From positions 1 to 53,909 of the forward strand of contig NZ_WNDO01000035.1 in NCBI RefSeq assembly GCF_009912395.1: 53,909 nucleotides of DNA, read 5' to 3'. Numbering within the stretch: position 1 is the stretch's first letter; each line of letters starts with the position of its first letter. The translations under genes and the position numbers were made by a program. This stretch comes from Luteibacter sp. GTDB lineage: Bacteria > Pseudomonadota > Gammaproteobacteria > Xanthomonadales > Rhodanobacteraceae. Shown here in pieces: positions 25,277-33,504 of the stretch. The notes beneath the pieces are model-generated. The model ran no database searches. It saw nothing but the letters and a program-made list of their open reading frames with translations, and was not told the DNA's origin.

Positions 25277-25801
25277 ATGACCATCATTGTCCGGGAAGCC
25301 GACATCACAACCCTGAACGTGGACGCCATCGTCAACGCGGCCAACGCCTCCCTGCTCGGCGGCGGCGGGGTCGACGGGGCCATCCACCGGGCCGCCGGAA
25401 AAGGCCTGCTGGCGGCCTGCGCAGCGATGCCGGAGGTGCGGACCGGCGTACGCTGCCCGACCGGCGAAGCCCGGATCACCGGGGGATTCGGGCTACCCGC
25501 GCGCCAAGTGATCCACACCGTCGGTCCGGTCTGGCATGGCGGTTCACACGGGGAGGCGGCGCTTCTGGCCGCCTGTTATCGGAATAGTCTCAAACTGGCG
25601 CGCGAACACGGCATCGCCTCGCTCGCCTTCCCCGCGATCAGTACGGGGGTGTATGGCTATCCGCTGGACGAGGCCACCGACATCGCCGTGAAGGCCGTCC
25701 AGACGGCCGAATGGCAGCCGGCCGAGGTGCTGTTCTGCACCTTCGGCGCCGCCGCCACCCAGGCCTATGCCTCGCGAGGCATCGCGATTCAGCGCGGATA
25801 G
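25277..25801 (+). CDS. ymdB: Macrodomain protein, probable O-acetyl-ADP-ribose deacetylase (YmdB-like)
   Basis: The 174-residue protein is one macrodomain. Ligand-binding segments are [27 protein letters not shown], the [22 protein letters not shown] strand and [16 protein letters not shown]. It matches the class that hydrolyses O-acetyl-ADP-ribose or removes ADP-ribose from proteins. It ends tail-to-tail with batD, the two coding regions overlapping by 13 bp. Confidence 0.92.
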   Translation: MTIIVREADITTLNVDAIVNAANASLLGGGGVDGAIHRAAGKGLLAACAAMPEVRTGVRCPTGEARITGGFGLPARQVIHTVGPVWHGGSHGEAALLAACYRNSLKLAREHGIASLAFPAISTGVYGYPLDEATDIAVKAVQTAEWQPAEVLFCTFGAAATQAYASRGIAIQRG

Positions 25802-27480
25802 AGGGGCGGCAGGGGCTCGTCCGGACCGCCGCCGACCGGCGGGAGCCAGTCGAACCCCTTCGCGAAGGCGTCGCCGAGCACGTCGCCGCGCAGTTCACCA
25901 CCAGCGAACCGGGCTTTTTGCAGCGCCGCGATGGCCTCGCGCTGCGCACCGTCGCGCAGCGCCGCCGACAGGGTGCCCACGGAACGGATGCTTGGGCGAA
26001 TGGTCCTTGCCCAGGCCACGAGCGCCTGCTCCATGGCAAGCGCATCGCCGGATGCGACGGCCTTGCGGAACGCCTCGCGGGCCGGCCCCTCGCGTACCGG
26101 CTCGACGCGAACCACGGTCGCATCCTTTACCGTTGTTTGCCGGCGACCACGCCGGAGCCACCAGGCCAGCAGGGTCAGCACCCACAGCGCCGCCACGGCG
26201 AAGAACGCCCAGCGCCAGTAGCCTGGCGCCGTCGTGTCGCTCGATGACGCAGGCGCGGAAGCTTCCTGCGTCGGCGTCGTCGCCGCGGGCTGAGGCGCCG
26301 CAGCTGTCGGCGTCGCGGCAGATGCACCGGAGCCCGGTGCCACGACGATGTCCCGAGCCGGCAGGGTTGCCACTTCGGGCTTGTCCGTCACCACGTTCCA
26401 CCAGTGCAGCGTGGTTTCGGGGATGTGCAGTGTTCCCGCGCGCGTCGGCACCACGGCGAAGCTCTGCTGGCGCCGCCCCGTGATCCACGGACCGCTGCTG
26501 GCGCCGCCGGTGACGGGCTTGTCCGGATAGACATCCGCGCCATCGAGCGTCGGCAGCGACAACGCGGGCAGCGCCTCGAACGGCATGCCGACCGCATCCA
26601 GATGCATCGTCAGCGTCACCGGTTGACCCACCGTGGCCTTGCCGTCGGCGGGCAAGCCCTCGATCGATAGCTTGAGCGAGCGCGCGGGAATCCACGCGCC
26701 ATCGGTCGCTCCCGCGGGGCGCCCCTTCACGTCGACGTGGACCTTCTCCGCCACCGCGTTCACCGGGTCGCCCGCGCCGAAGAACGAACCTGCGTCGTTG
26801 GGATCCACCGCCGTGCCCTGGAATGTCGGGGGCTGGATGTCCAGGCCACCGGCATGCTGCGGGAAGATCGCGTAGTGGCGTTCCACGACGTTGAAGCGGC
26901 GACTGCCGCGCGTGGTCTGGTAATTCGCGTCCTGGCCGACGCGACGAATCTCCGCGCCTTCCACCGCAGGATCGCCGAGTTGGCCGTCCGCGAGGTTCAC
27001 AGCGAAATACAGGCGCAGGGTGTAGTCGATCTGCTGCCCGACATAGGCCTGCGACGGATCGGCCTTGCCTTCCAGCACCACCGGGCGATCGGCGGATGCG
27101 GCACCGCCCTGGCTGCCAGCCTGGACATCGAGGTCAAGCGGCTGCGTCTTCTGCGCACCGATGGTGAGCGCAGGCACGGTGAGGTGACCTTCATGCCGCG
27201 GACGCAAGGCAACGCCGAGGATCGTATGCGCCTCGCGGCGGCCGTTGACGATGCTCAGCGAATGATTCGTGGACGTGCCAAGCACGACGAAATCCGTCAT
27301 CAAGGGCGAAAGATCGGGCGAGCCGGCGTCTTCGTCACCGACTTCGATGTTCAGCGTCACCGTTTCGCCCAGGCCCACCTTGCTGCGATCGAGCGAGGCC
27401 GTCGGCGCGGTGGCCTGCGCCAGCGCCAACATCGGCCACAGGGCAAGCAAGGTCAGGTACCGCACACCACGCATCGTCAT
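25789..27480 (-). CDS. batD: BatD, aerotolerance-operon protein
   Basis: The 563-residue protein has a signal peptide ([15 protein letters not shown]). Periplasmic beta-rich repeats follow (about 25-420; [37 protein letters not shown]), then an Ala/Pro/Thr linker. One transmembrane helix ([19 protein letters not shown], about 425-445) leads to a cytoplasmic tail. It matches BatD/oxygen-tolerance proteins, thought to work with BatA/B in envelope stress resistance. It is last in the moxR-bat operon, and its start overlaps the batB/C stop by four bases. Confidence 0.85.
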   Translation of the reverse strand: MTMRGVRYLTLLALWPMLALAQATAPTASLDRSKVGLGETVTLNIEVGDEDAGSPDLSPLMTDFVVLGTSTNHSLSIVNGRREAHTILGVALRPRHEGHLTVPALTIGAQKTQPLDLDVQAGSQGGAASADRPVVLEGKADPSQAYVGQQIDYTLRLYFAVNLADGQLGDPAVEGAEIRRVGQDANYQTTRGSRRFNVVERHYAIFPQHAGGLDIQPPTFQGTAVDPNDAGSFFGAGDPVNAVAEKVHVDVKGRPAGATDGAWIPARSLKLSIEGLPADGKATVGQPVTLTMHLDAVGMPFEALPALSLPTLDGADVYPDKPVTGGASSGPWITGRRQQSFAVVPTRAGTLHIPETTLHWWNVVTDKPEVATLPARDIVVAPGSGASAATPTAAAPQPAATTPTQEASAPASSSDTTAPGYWRWAFFAVAALWVLTLLAWWLRRGRRQTTVKDATVVRVEPVREGPAREAFRKAVASGDALAMEQALVAWARTIRPSIRSVGTLSAALRDGAQREAIAALQKARFAGGELRGDVLGDAFAKGFDWLPPVGGGPDEPLPPLYPR

Positions 27481-29402
27481 TCCTCCGGCTCCGCAACGCC
27501 CTGGCGACGCTGGTACTCGAGCATGAATTTCCTGCGCAGCAGGCCGCCGGGATCGTCCGGCACGCGCATCAGCGCGCGACGTACATCGGCGGGCAGGCGC
27601 TGCGATCCGTCGTCCTTCGACAGCGTGCCGAGATCGTGACCCTGCTGCGCGGACTTGTCTTCTTTACCGTCCTTGCCATCCTTGCCGGCGAGGGCCTGGT
27701 CCATCTTTTCCTTCAGGGCGGACTGCGCCTGGTCGGCCTTCGCCTGTTCGGCATCGGACTTGGCGGCGGGATCGCCCTGCGGCGCCTGCCCCTTGCCCTG
27801 ATCCTTGCTGCGATCACCGCCCTCGCCTTCACCCGCCTTGTCCGGCGAACCCTTGCCGGCCTTGTCTTCGTCGGATTTGTCGCCCTTGTCGCCCGAGGGC
27901 TGGCCGCCCTGCGAGCCCTGGTCGCCCTGCTGCGAATCCTGTCCGGGATTCTTGTCCTGGCCCTTGTTGTTCTGATCCTTCTGGTCCGGGCTGCCACCGC
28001 CGCCCTTCTTGTCGTTCTTGGGATCCTTGCCGTCCTGCGACTTCTGTTGCTTCAGGAAATCCTCGACGGCTTTCTTGTTCGCCGCCGCATCCGCGTTGCC
28101 AGGGTTGGTTTTCAGCGCGCGATCGTAGGCGGCGATGGCATCCTCGTAGCGCTGCTGCTTCGCCAGCGCGTTGCCGAGGTTGTATTGCGAGTCGCTGTCC
28201 GCGCCGTGGGCAAGCGAGGCTTCGGCCGTCGCGAAGTCGCCCGCGCGATATGCCGCGGCGCCCTTCAGCGAAGCGTTTTCCGCCAGCGCCTGGGCACGCT
28301 TGGCGTCGCCCGTCACGAGGGCCTGCTGTGCCTGCTGGTCGCGAGTGCGGAACAGATCGGTCAGGCCATCCGCGCGTGCAGGAGACCAAGGCAGGATCGC
28401 CAGGGCGAGCAGGAGCAACCAGCCACGGCGGAATGCGAGCGCCACCAGCGGTAACAGGGGAATCAGCAACCACGGGCCACGATCCTGCCACTGCCCCGAT
28501 GTGGCTCCATCCACCGCCTTGCCATCATCGTCGCCGTGCAGGAAAGCCGACAAGGCGGACACGTCCGATCCGTCGACGGCCACGGGCACGTAACGACCAC
28601 CACCCGCCGTGGCCAGCGAGGTAAGCGACGCGTCGTCGCGGGGCGCCATCACCACCGCGCCCTGCGCGTCCTTCAGGAAGCCGCCGTCGCTGCTGGCGAT
28701 CGGACCGCCACGCTCGGTACCGATGCCGAGCACCGACACGCGATCGCCAGCGGCACGCGCACGGCGCGCGGCGGCGATCGCCGCGTCGTCGACGCGATCC
28801 GTCACCAGCACGATGGAACCGCCACGGATATCGGCCCGGCGGATGAGCGACGCGGCCATGTCGATCGCCTTGGCGGGATCGTCGCCACCGACGGGCATCG
28901 TGTCCGGCGCGAGTGCCGACAGGAGGTCGTCGACACTGTGCGCGTCCGTGGTCAGCGGTGCCACCATGAAGGCCTCGCCCGTATAGGCGATGAGCGCGTT
29001 CATGCCGTCGCGGTTGGCGGTGTACAGCTCGCGCACCTTGTAGCGCGCGCGGCTCAGGCGATCGGGCACCACGTCGTGCGAGAGCATGTGCGGCGACATC
29101 GAAACGACGACGACCTGCGCCGCGCGTTCCGCGAAGAGCTGTTGCGTCTGCCGGTTCCAGGTGGGGCCGGCCAGGGCCAGCACCGCGAGGATGGACGCGG
29201 CGATGAACGCGGCGACCGGGCCTTTCGACGACGCCGGGCTGCCATCGAGCAGGTGCGGCAGCAACGCCGGATCGGCGAGGCGCGCCAGCACGTGGGTACC
29301 GCCGGAGCGGCGCAAGACCAGCCAGGCGAGAACCGGTACGGCCAGCAGCAGCCACAACCAGCGAGGTTCGATGAAATGGAAATGGGTGAACACCTCGCTC
29401 AT
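27477..29402 (-). CDS. BatB-BatC fusion: VWA membrane protein with TPR and low-complexity tail
   Basis: The 641-residue protein combines two Bat proteins. The BatB part has two N-terminal helices and a von Willebrand A domain (about 95-290). A helix near 315-345 follows, then BatC-like TPRs (about 370-450; DSQYNLGNALAKQQRYEDAIAAYDRALK). Next is a long Lys/Asp/Gln/Gly-rich tail (about 455-590). The metal-binding MIDAS motif, normally DxSxS, reads S101-M-S-P-H105, so the Asp and the last Ser are missing. Later MIDAS-like residues (APLTTD, LVTDRVDD) remain. It overlaps batA and batD by four bases each. It may be a non-metal scaffold subunit next to the intact VWA protein BatA. Confidence 0.85.
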   Translation of the reverse strand: MSEVFTHFHFIEPRWLWLLLAVPVLAWLVLRRSGGTHVLARLADPALLPHLLDGSPASSKGPVAAFIAASILAVLALAGPTWNRQTQQLFAERAAQVVVVSMSPHMLSHDVVPDRLSRARYKVRELYTANRDGMNALIAYTGEAFMVAPLTTDAHSVDDLLSALAPDTMPVGGDDPAKAIDMAASLIRRADIRGGSIVLVTDRVDDAAIAAARRARAAGDRVSVLGIGTERGGPIASSDGGFLKDAQGAVVMAPRDDASLTSLATAGGGRYVPVAVDGSDVSALSAFLHGDDDGKAVDGATSGQWQDRGPWLLIPLLPLVALAFRRGWLLLLALAILPWSPARADGLTDLFRTRDQQAQQALVTGDAKRAQALAENASLKGAAAYRAGDFATAEASLAHGADSDSQYNLGNALAKQQRYEDAIAAYDRALKTNPGNADAAANKKAVEDFLKQQKSQDGKDPKNDKKGGGGSPDQKDQNNKGQDKNPGQDSQQGDQGSQGGQPSGDKGDKSDEDKAGKGSPDKAGEGEGGDRSKDQGKGQAPQGDPAAKSDAEQAKADQAQSALKEKMDQALAGKDGKDGKEDKSAQQGHDLGTLSKDDGSQRLPADVRRALMRVPDDPGGLLRRKFMLEYQRRQGVAEPEE

Positions 29403-30385
29403 GCCAACGCCCTCCGTCCGAGGTAGCGCGGCAAGGTCGCGATGGCGAACAACAGCAGCGAAGCGAGTAACGGCCAGCGGAACAGTTCGTAACGCGGACG
29501 TAGCGCCGCGCCCTGCTGCGGCACGGGTTCGAGGGAATCGATCTCGCGATAGGCCTGGGCCAGCTGGTTCGTATCGGTGGCGCGGAAGAAGCGGCCGCCG
29601 GTCTCGTTGGCGATATCGGTCAGCATACCCACGTCGAGATCGGCCGATGGATTGACGACCCGCGAACCGAAGAAGTCCGGCACGCGCATCGCGTTGGCAC
29701 CGATGCCGATGGTGTAGATCCGCACGCCGGCCGCCTTGGCGGCGCGCGCCGCCTCGCGAGGAGCGATCGATCCGGCATTGTTGACGCCGTCGGTGAGCAA
29801 CACCACGACGCGGGCTTGTTCGGGCATGTCGGCCAGTCGCTTCACCGCCACCGCGAGCGCGTCACCGATCGCGGTTTCCCGCCCTGGCAGGCCGACGACC
29901 GCTTCGTGCAACTGCGAGCGCACGGCGTCGAGATCGTAGGTGAGCGGCGTGACGAGATACGCCTGCGTGCCGAACAGGATCAGGCCCAGTTCGTCACCGA
30001 CGCGGCGATCGATGAAGTCACCCGCAATCGCTTCCACCGCCGTGAAACGGGAGACCTGACGGCCGGCCAGTTCCATGTCGTCCAGTTCCATACTGCCGGA
30101 GAGGTCCACCGCGAGCATCGTGGCGCGACCGCTGCGTTGCTGCGGCTCCGGAGGGCCCAGGTGCTGCGGACGCGCGGCGGCCACGACAAGACAGATCCAC
30201 GCCAGCACGAGCAACGCCGTGGCGGCGAAGGGCGCACGGGTGAGCGCACCCTGGGTAAGTGCGAGGCCGGGATGCGGCAGGTTGAGCGCCTGTGCCGGCT
30301 TCAGCGGACGCAGGACATGCCGCAGCAACCACGGTAACGGTAGGGCGGCAAACAGCCAGGGCCACGCGAAATCAGGCAACGTCAT
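29399..30385 (-). CDS. batA: BatA, VWA-domain inner-membrane protein
   Basis: The 328-residue protein has N-terminal hydrophobic helices (FAWPWLFAALPLPWLL and FAATALLVLAWICLVVAAA). A VWA domain (about 85-290) has an intact MIDAS motif (MLAVDLSGSMELDD) and the supporting VVLLTDGVNNAG. A C-terminal helix follows. I chose the ATG at 30385 because the predicted membrane start follows it directly and it overlaps the DUF4381 gene end by 14 bp. It partners the BatB/C fusion whose MIDAS is degenerate. Confidence 0.88.
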   Translation of the reverse strand: MTLPDFAWPWLFAALPLPWLLRHVLRPLKPAQALNLPHPGLALTQGALTRAPFAATALLVLAWICLVVAAARPQHLGPPEPQQRSGRATMLAVDLSGSMELDDMELAGRQVSRFTAVEAIAGDFIDRRVGDELGLILFGTQAYLVTPLTYDLDAVRSQLHEAVVGLPGRETAIGDALAVAVKRLADMPEQARVVVLLTDGVNNAGSIAPREAARAAKAAGVRIYTIGIGANAMRVPDFFGSRVVNPSADLDVGMLTDIANETGGRFFRATDTNQLAQAYREIDSLEPVPQQGAALRPRYELFRWPLLASLLLFAIATLPRYLGRRALA

Positions 30386-30872
30386 GCGATGCCCTCCCCA
30401 TGGCTGGCGGCCGGCGCCGCAATGCGGCGCGAATCCATGCCTCCGCGTCACGGGCCGTGGCCGTCACGTCGAGATCGGTGCGCGGCTGGTACATGGCGGT
30501 GTCCAGGTCGGCCAGGCGATCCAGGGGCACCCGCGGTGCGCAACGCGCCAGCAGGTCGCGCCACGCAGTACCCGTCATCGTGACGCTCTTCGCGTCACGC
30601 ATGCGGGCAACGCGGCGCAGGAGCTGGCTCGCCACCGCGGCGAACGCGGCCACGTCACCATGACGCGCATGATGTTCACGGGCGTCATTCAACTCGACAA
30701 GCACCCTGTCGACGCGGCGCTGCCACGCGCGACGCCGACGCCAGAACCACACGGCAGCGACGATCGCGATAACGGCCACGGCGAACAGCACCCACCATCC
30801 GGGGGCCAGGGGCCACCACAGGGAAACGTGGGGCACATGGATGTCACGCAGTTCGGGTTCTTTCGGCGGCAT
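30372..30872 (-). CDS. DUF4381 membrane protein of the bat operon
   Basis: The 166-residue protein has one membrane helix after a short N-terminus (APGWWVLFAVAVIAIVAAVWFW, about 24-45). A basic helical domain follows (RRRRAWQRRVDRVLVELND), then a C-terminal region with LARCAPRVPLDRLADLDTAMYQP. This layout is the DUF4381 family, found between DUF58 and VWA genes in moxR-bat operons. The ATG at 30872 overlaps the upstream stop by one base (TGATG); a GTG one codon earlier is possible. Function is known only by association. Confidence 0.82.
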   Translation of the reverse strand: MPPKEPELRDIHVPHVSLWWPLAPGWWVLFAVAVIAIVAAVWFWRRRRAWQRRVDRVLVELNDAREHHARHGDVAAFAAVASQLLRRVARMRDAKSVTMTGTAWRDLLARCAPRVPLDRLADLDTAMYQPRTDLDVTATARDAEAWIRAALRRRPPAMGRASHDVA

Positions 30873-31792
30873 CACGCGGCCCTCGTGGTGCCGAGCAACG
30901 CGATCACCGCGTCGAGCGGATCCGCCGTGGTGTCGATCGTGCGATGTCGCAAGCCGAGAGACGAGGCGAGCGTGTCGATGCGATGGCGACCTTCGCCCAG
31001 TGAGCGAAGAAATTCCGCGCGCTGGCGATCGCCGTGCAGCGCGACATCGTAGTGCACGCCGCGGTGGGCAAAGGGATAGCGGCCGGCGGGGGGCTCAGCC
31101 ATCTCCAGGGGATCGGCGACGACCAGCACGGACACTTCGGCCTTGCCTACCAGACCGAGCATGCGCCCCCGCGAGGCCTCGTCGACGCAGAATCCGTCGC
31201 TGACCAGCAGTACGCGCGACGCGCCGTGCATCAGACGCCCCGCCCGTTGCAGCGCCGCGGAAAGCGATTCGTCGTCACCCGGGGGCAGCGCATCCCATGC
31301 GGCGATGGCACCCGCCACGGCGAGCGCGCCACGCGACCCGCCTTGCGGCCGGATCAATTGCCGCTGGCCGCCGTAGGACAACACGCCCACGCGATCGCCG
31401 CCGCGTATCGCGTACCACGCGGCCATGGCAGCCGAACGGGCAGCCTGCACGGACTTGAAGCGGGTTCGCGTACCGAAGCGCATGCTGGTGTTGGTGTCGA
31501 GCATCACCAGCAGTCGCCCTTCCCGTTCCTCCTGGAAAAGCTTGGTATGCGCCACGCCGCTACGCGCGGTGAGGCGCCAGTCCATGCGGCGCACGTCGTC
31601 GCCCGCCTGGTAGACGCGCGATTCGGCGTAGTCCATGCCACGTCCATGCAGGCGACCGGGACGCTGTCCGCTGCGCGGCGCGCGCGAGACCACGGGAGGT
31701 GCGGGCGCACGCGCCACGCGGGCGCGCAGGGCAATCAGTTCGGGCAGCGAAACGCGTACGCGCCCATCGGCGACGGGGGCGGCGGCGTTCAC
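30872..31792 (-). CDS. DUF58 family protein (VWA-like) of the moxR-bat operon
   Basis: The 306-residue protein has the DUF58 core GRGMDYAESRVYQAGDDVRRMDWRLTARSG followed by a VWA-like region (LLVMLDTNTSMRFGTR, VLLVSDGFCVDE). The GTG at 31792 was chosen because it forms a GTGA overlap with the moxR stop; longer in-frame extensions run antisense-like through moxR and are rich in Arg. It is cytoplasmic by prediction and presumably a client or partner of the MoxR ATPase. Confidence 0.88.
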   Translation of the reverse strand: MNAAAPVADGRVRVSLPELIALRARVARAPAPPVVSRAPRSGQRPGRLHGRGMDYAESRVYQAGDDVRRMDWRLTARSGVAHTKLFQEEREGRLLVMLDTNTSMRFGTRTRFKSVQAARSAAMAAWYAIRGGDRVGVLSYGGQRQLIRPQGGSRGALAVAGAIAAWDALPPGDDESLSAALQRAGRLMHGASRVLLVSDGFCVDEASRGRMLGLVGKAEVSVLVVADPLEMAEPPAGRYPFAHRGVHYDVALHGDRQRAEFLRSLGEGRHRIDTLASSLGLRHRTIDTTADPLDAVIALLGTTRAA

Positions 31793-32781
31793 GGCAGCGG
31801 CACGAGGTCCAGCAGGCGATCGATGATCGTATCGACCCGCACGCCTTCGGCTTCCGCCTCGTAGCTCGGAAGCACGCGGTGGCGCAGTACGTCGTGGGCG
31901 ACGGCGTGGACATCCTCGGGCAATGCGTAATCGCGACCGGCGAGCCATGCATGGGCACGCGCGCAGCGGTCGAGCGCGATGCTCGCACGCGGGCTGGCGC
32001 CCCAGGCGATCCAGCGCGCCAGCTCGGGGCCGTACTTGCCGGCCTCACGGGAAGCCACGACGAGTTGCGTGATGTAGCGTTCCAGCGGCTCGGCCATATG
32101 CACGTCCAGCACCGCATCGCGGGCGGCGAAGACGTCGCCCGGGCGCAGCAGGTGCGCCACCGGCGCGGCCGGGTGCATGGCTTCACGGGCCTGGTCGCGC
32201 GCCAAGCGGAGAATCGCCAGTTCGGCGTCCGCATCGGGATAGCCGATGGTCACGTGCATCAGGAAGCGATCGAGCTGGGCTTCGGGCAGCGCGAAGGTAC
32301 CTTCCTGCTCGATCGGGTTCTGCGTGGCCATGACCATGAACAGCTCGGGCAGCGGCCAGGTACGCCGGCCGATGGTGATCTGTCGCTCCGCCATGGCCTC
32401 CAGCAGCGCGGACTGCACCTTGGCCGGCGCGCGGTTGATCTCGTCGGCCAGCACGATGTTATGGAACAGGGGACCACGCTCGAATTCGAACGTACCGGTC
32501 TGCGGTCGGAAGATGTCCGTGCCGGTGAGATCGGCAGGCAGCAGGTCCGGGGTGAACTGGATACGGTGGAAATCGGCTTCCACGCGGGTCGCCAGCGCCT
32601 TGATCGCCGTGGTTTTCGCCAGACCCGGCGCGCCCTCGACCAACAGATGGCCGTCGGCCAGCAGGGCGACAAGGAGGCATTCGACCAGATGGGGCTGGCC
32701 GATGATGCCGCGAGCCAGTTCCTCGCGCAGGTGGACGAAGGCCTCCTGGAGCGAAGGCTTGGCGGTCGACAGATCGGACAT
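31789..32781 (-). CDS. MoxR-family AAA+ ATPase
   Basis: The 330-residue protein has Walker A EGAPGLAKT (about 48-56), Walker B VLADEINRAP (about 112-121), sensor 1 in MVMATQNPIEQEG, and an arginine-containing lid region (GASPRASIALDRCARAHAWLAGRDYALPEDV). MoxR ATPases act as chaperones that insert metals or activate VWA-domain partners, in line with the downstream DUF58, BatA and BatB/C genes. It is the first gene of the six-gene operon. Confidence 0.93.
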   Translation of the reverse strand: MSDLSTAKPSLQEAFVHLREELARGIIGQPHLVECLLVALLADGHLLVEGAPGLAKTTAIKALATRVEADFHRIQFTPDLLPADLTGTDIFRPQTGTFEFERGPLFHNIVLADEINRAPAKVQSALLEAMAERQITIGRRTWPLPELFMVMATQNPIEQEGTFALPEAQLDRFLMHVTIGYPDADAELAILRLARDQAREAMHPAAPVAHLLRPGDVFAARDAVLDVHMAEPLERYITQLVVASREAGKYGPELARWIAWGASPRASIALDRCARAHAWLAGRDYALPEDVHAVAHDVLRHRVLPSYEAEAEGVRVDTIIDRLLDLVPLP

Positions 32782-32913
32782 CGAGGGGGATCCCGAAGTA
32801 AGGCAGAGGTCCGATCAGACCACAGCGAGCCGCAGAAGTTTAGGGCCGGAGGTCAGGGACACGCGTCGGAAGCCCGTAAGCCACCACCGCGAGCGCGGTG
32901 GTGGCGGGCGATA

Positions 32914-33318
32914 TCACTGGTCGCGACGGATGGTCACGACGTTGTTGGAGAACACCTGGCCCTGGAAGTAACCGCAGCGGCTGGCGTCCTTGCGCTGGTT
33001 GATGACGGTCCATCCCGCCGGATAGCCGAACGACACGCAGATGTCGAGCGTGGTGCCGACCGGCAGGTTGTTGAATTCGGTCACCTCCTGCCAGTTCACC
33101 CCCGGAATGCCGCCCGGTGGAGCGCACTGGATGCGGAAACCCTGGTTGGTCTGGATCCAGCCGGAGGTCTGGTTGGGCATCGCGTCGGACAGGCAGCCGG
33201 AGAGCGTGGGCGCATTGTGCTGGCCGGTGCCCGAGACGACGGTGGCGGAGGCGGACCCGACGAAAGCCAGGCCGGCGACGAACAGTCCGAGAAGCAGGTT
33301 CTTTCCGTTGAACGACAT
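32914..33318 (-). CDS. Small secreted protein, hypothetical
   Basis: The 134-residue protein begins MSFNGKNLLLGLFVAGLAFVGSASA, a clear signal peptide. The mature part is about 109 residues with four Cys (GCLSDAM, IQCAPP, DICVSFG, SRCGYFQ), suggesting two disulfides. The ATG at 33318 has GAGG six bases upstream; an in-frame ATG at 33330 lacks this. No named family recognised. It lies between moxR and the pilQ terminator and is a separate transcription unit. Confidence 0.65.
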   Translation of the reverse strand: MSFNGKNLLLGLFVAGLAFVGSASATVVSGTGQHNAPTLSGCLSDAMPNQTSGWIQTNQGFRIQCAPPGGIPGVNWQEVTEFNNLPVGTTLDICVSFGYPAGWTVINQRKDASRCGYFQGQVFSNNVVTIRRDQ

Positions 33319-33453
33319 GTCGAACCTCACATTTGAGGGAGTCGCCAGGACGACGACTCCGTGGATTCACCCCGAGAATCCGTATTCCCTCATGACTGTT
33401 CGACGATAGCGCGTCTCTGCGGCGGCGGGCTTGCGGCCGATCACGAAACCGGC

Positions 33454-33484
33454 AAAAAAAACGCCCGCGACAAGCGCGGGCGTG
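33454..33484 (-). terminator. Factor-independent terminator after pilQ
   Basis: On the minus strand a GC-rich stem (ACGCCCGCG/CGCGGGCGT, four-base loop CTTG) is followed by eight T residues. It ends the pilMNOPQ operon about 20 bp after the pilQ stop. Confidence 0.88.
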
Positions 33485-33504
33485 CGGAACGAAGTGGACA
33501 CCTT

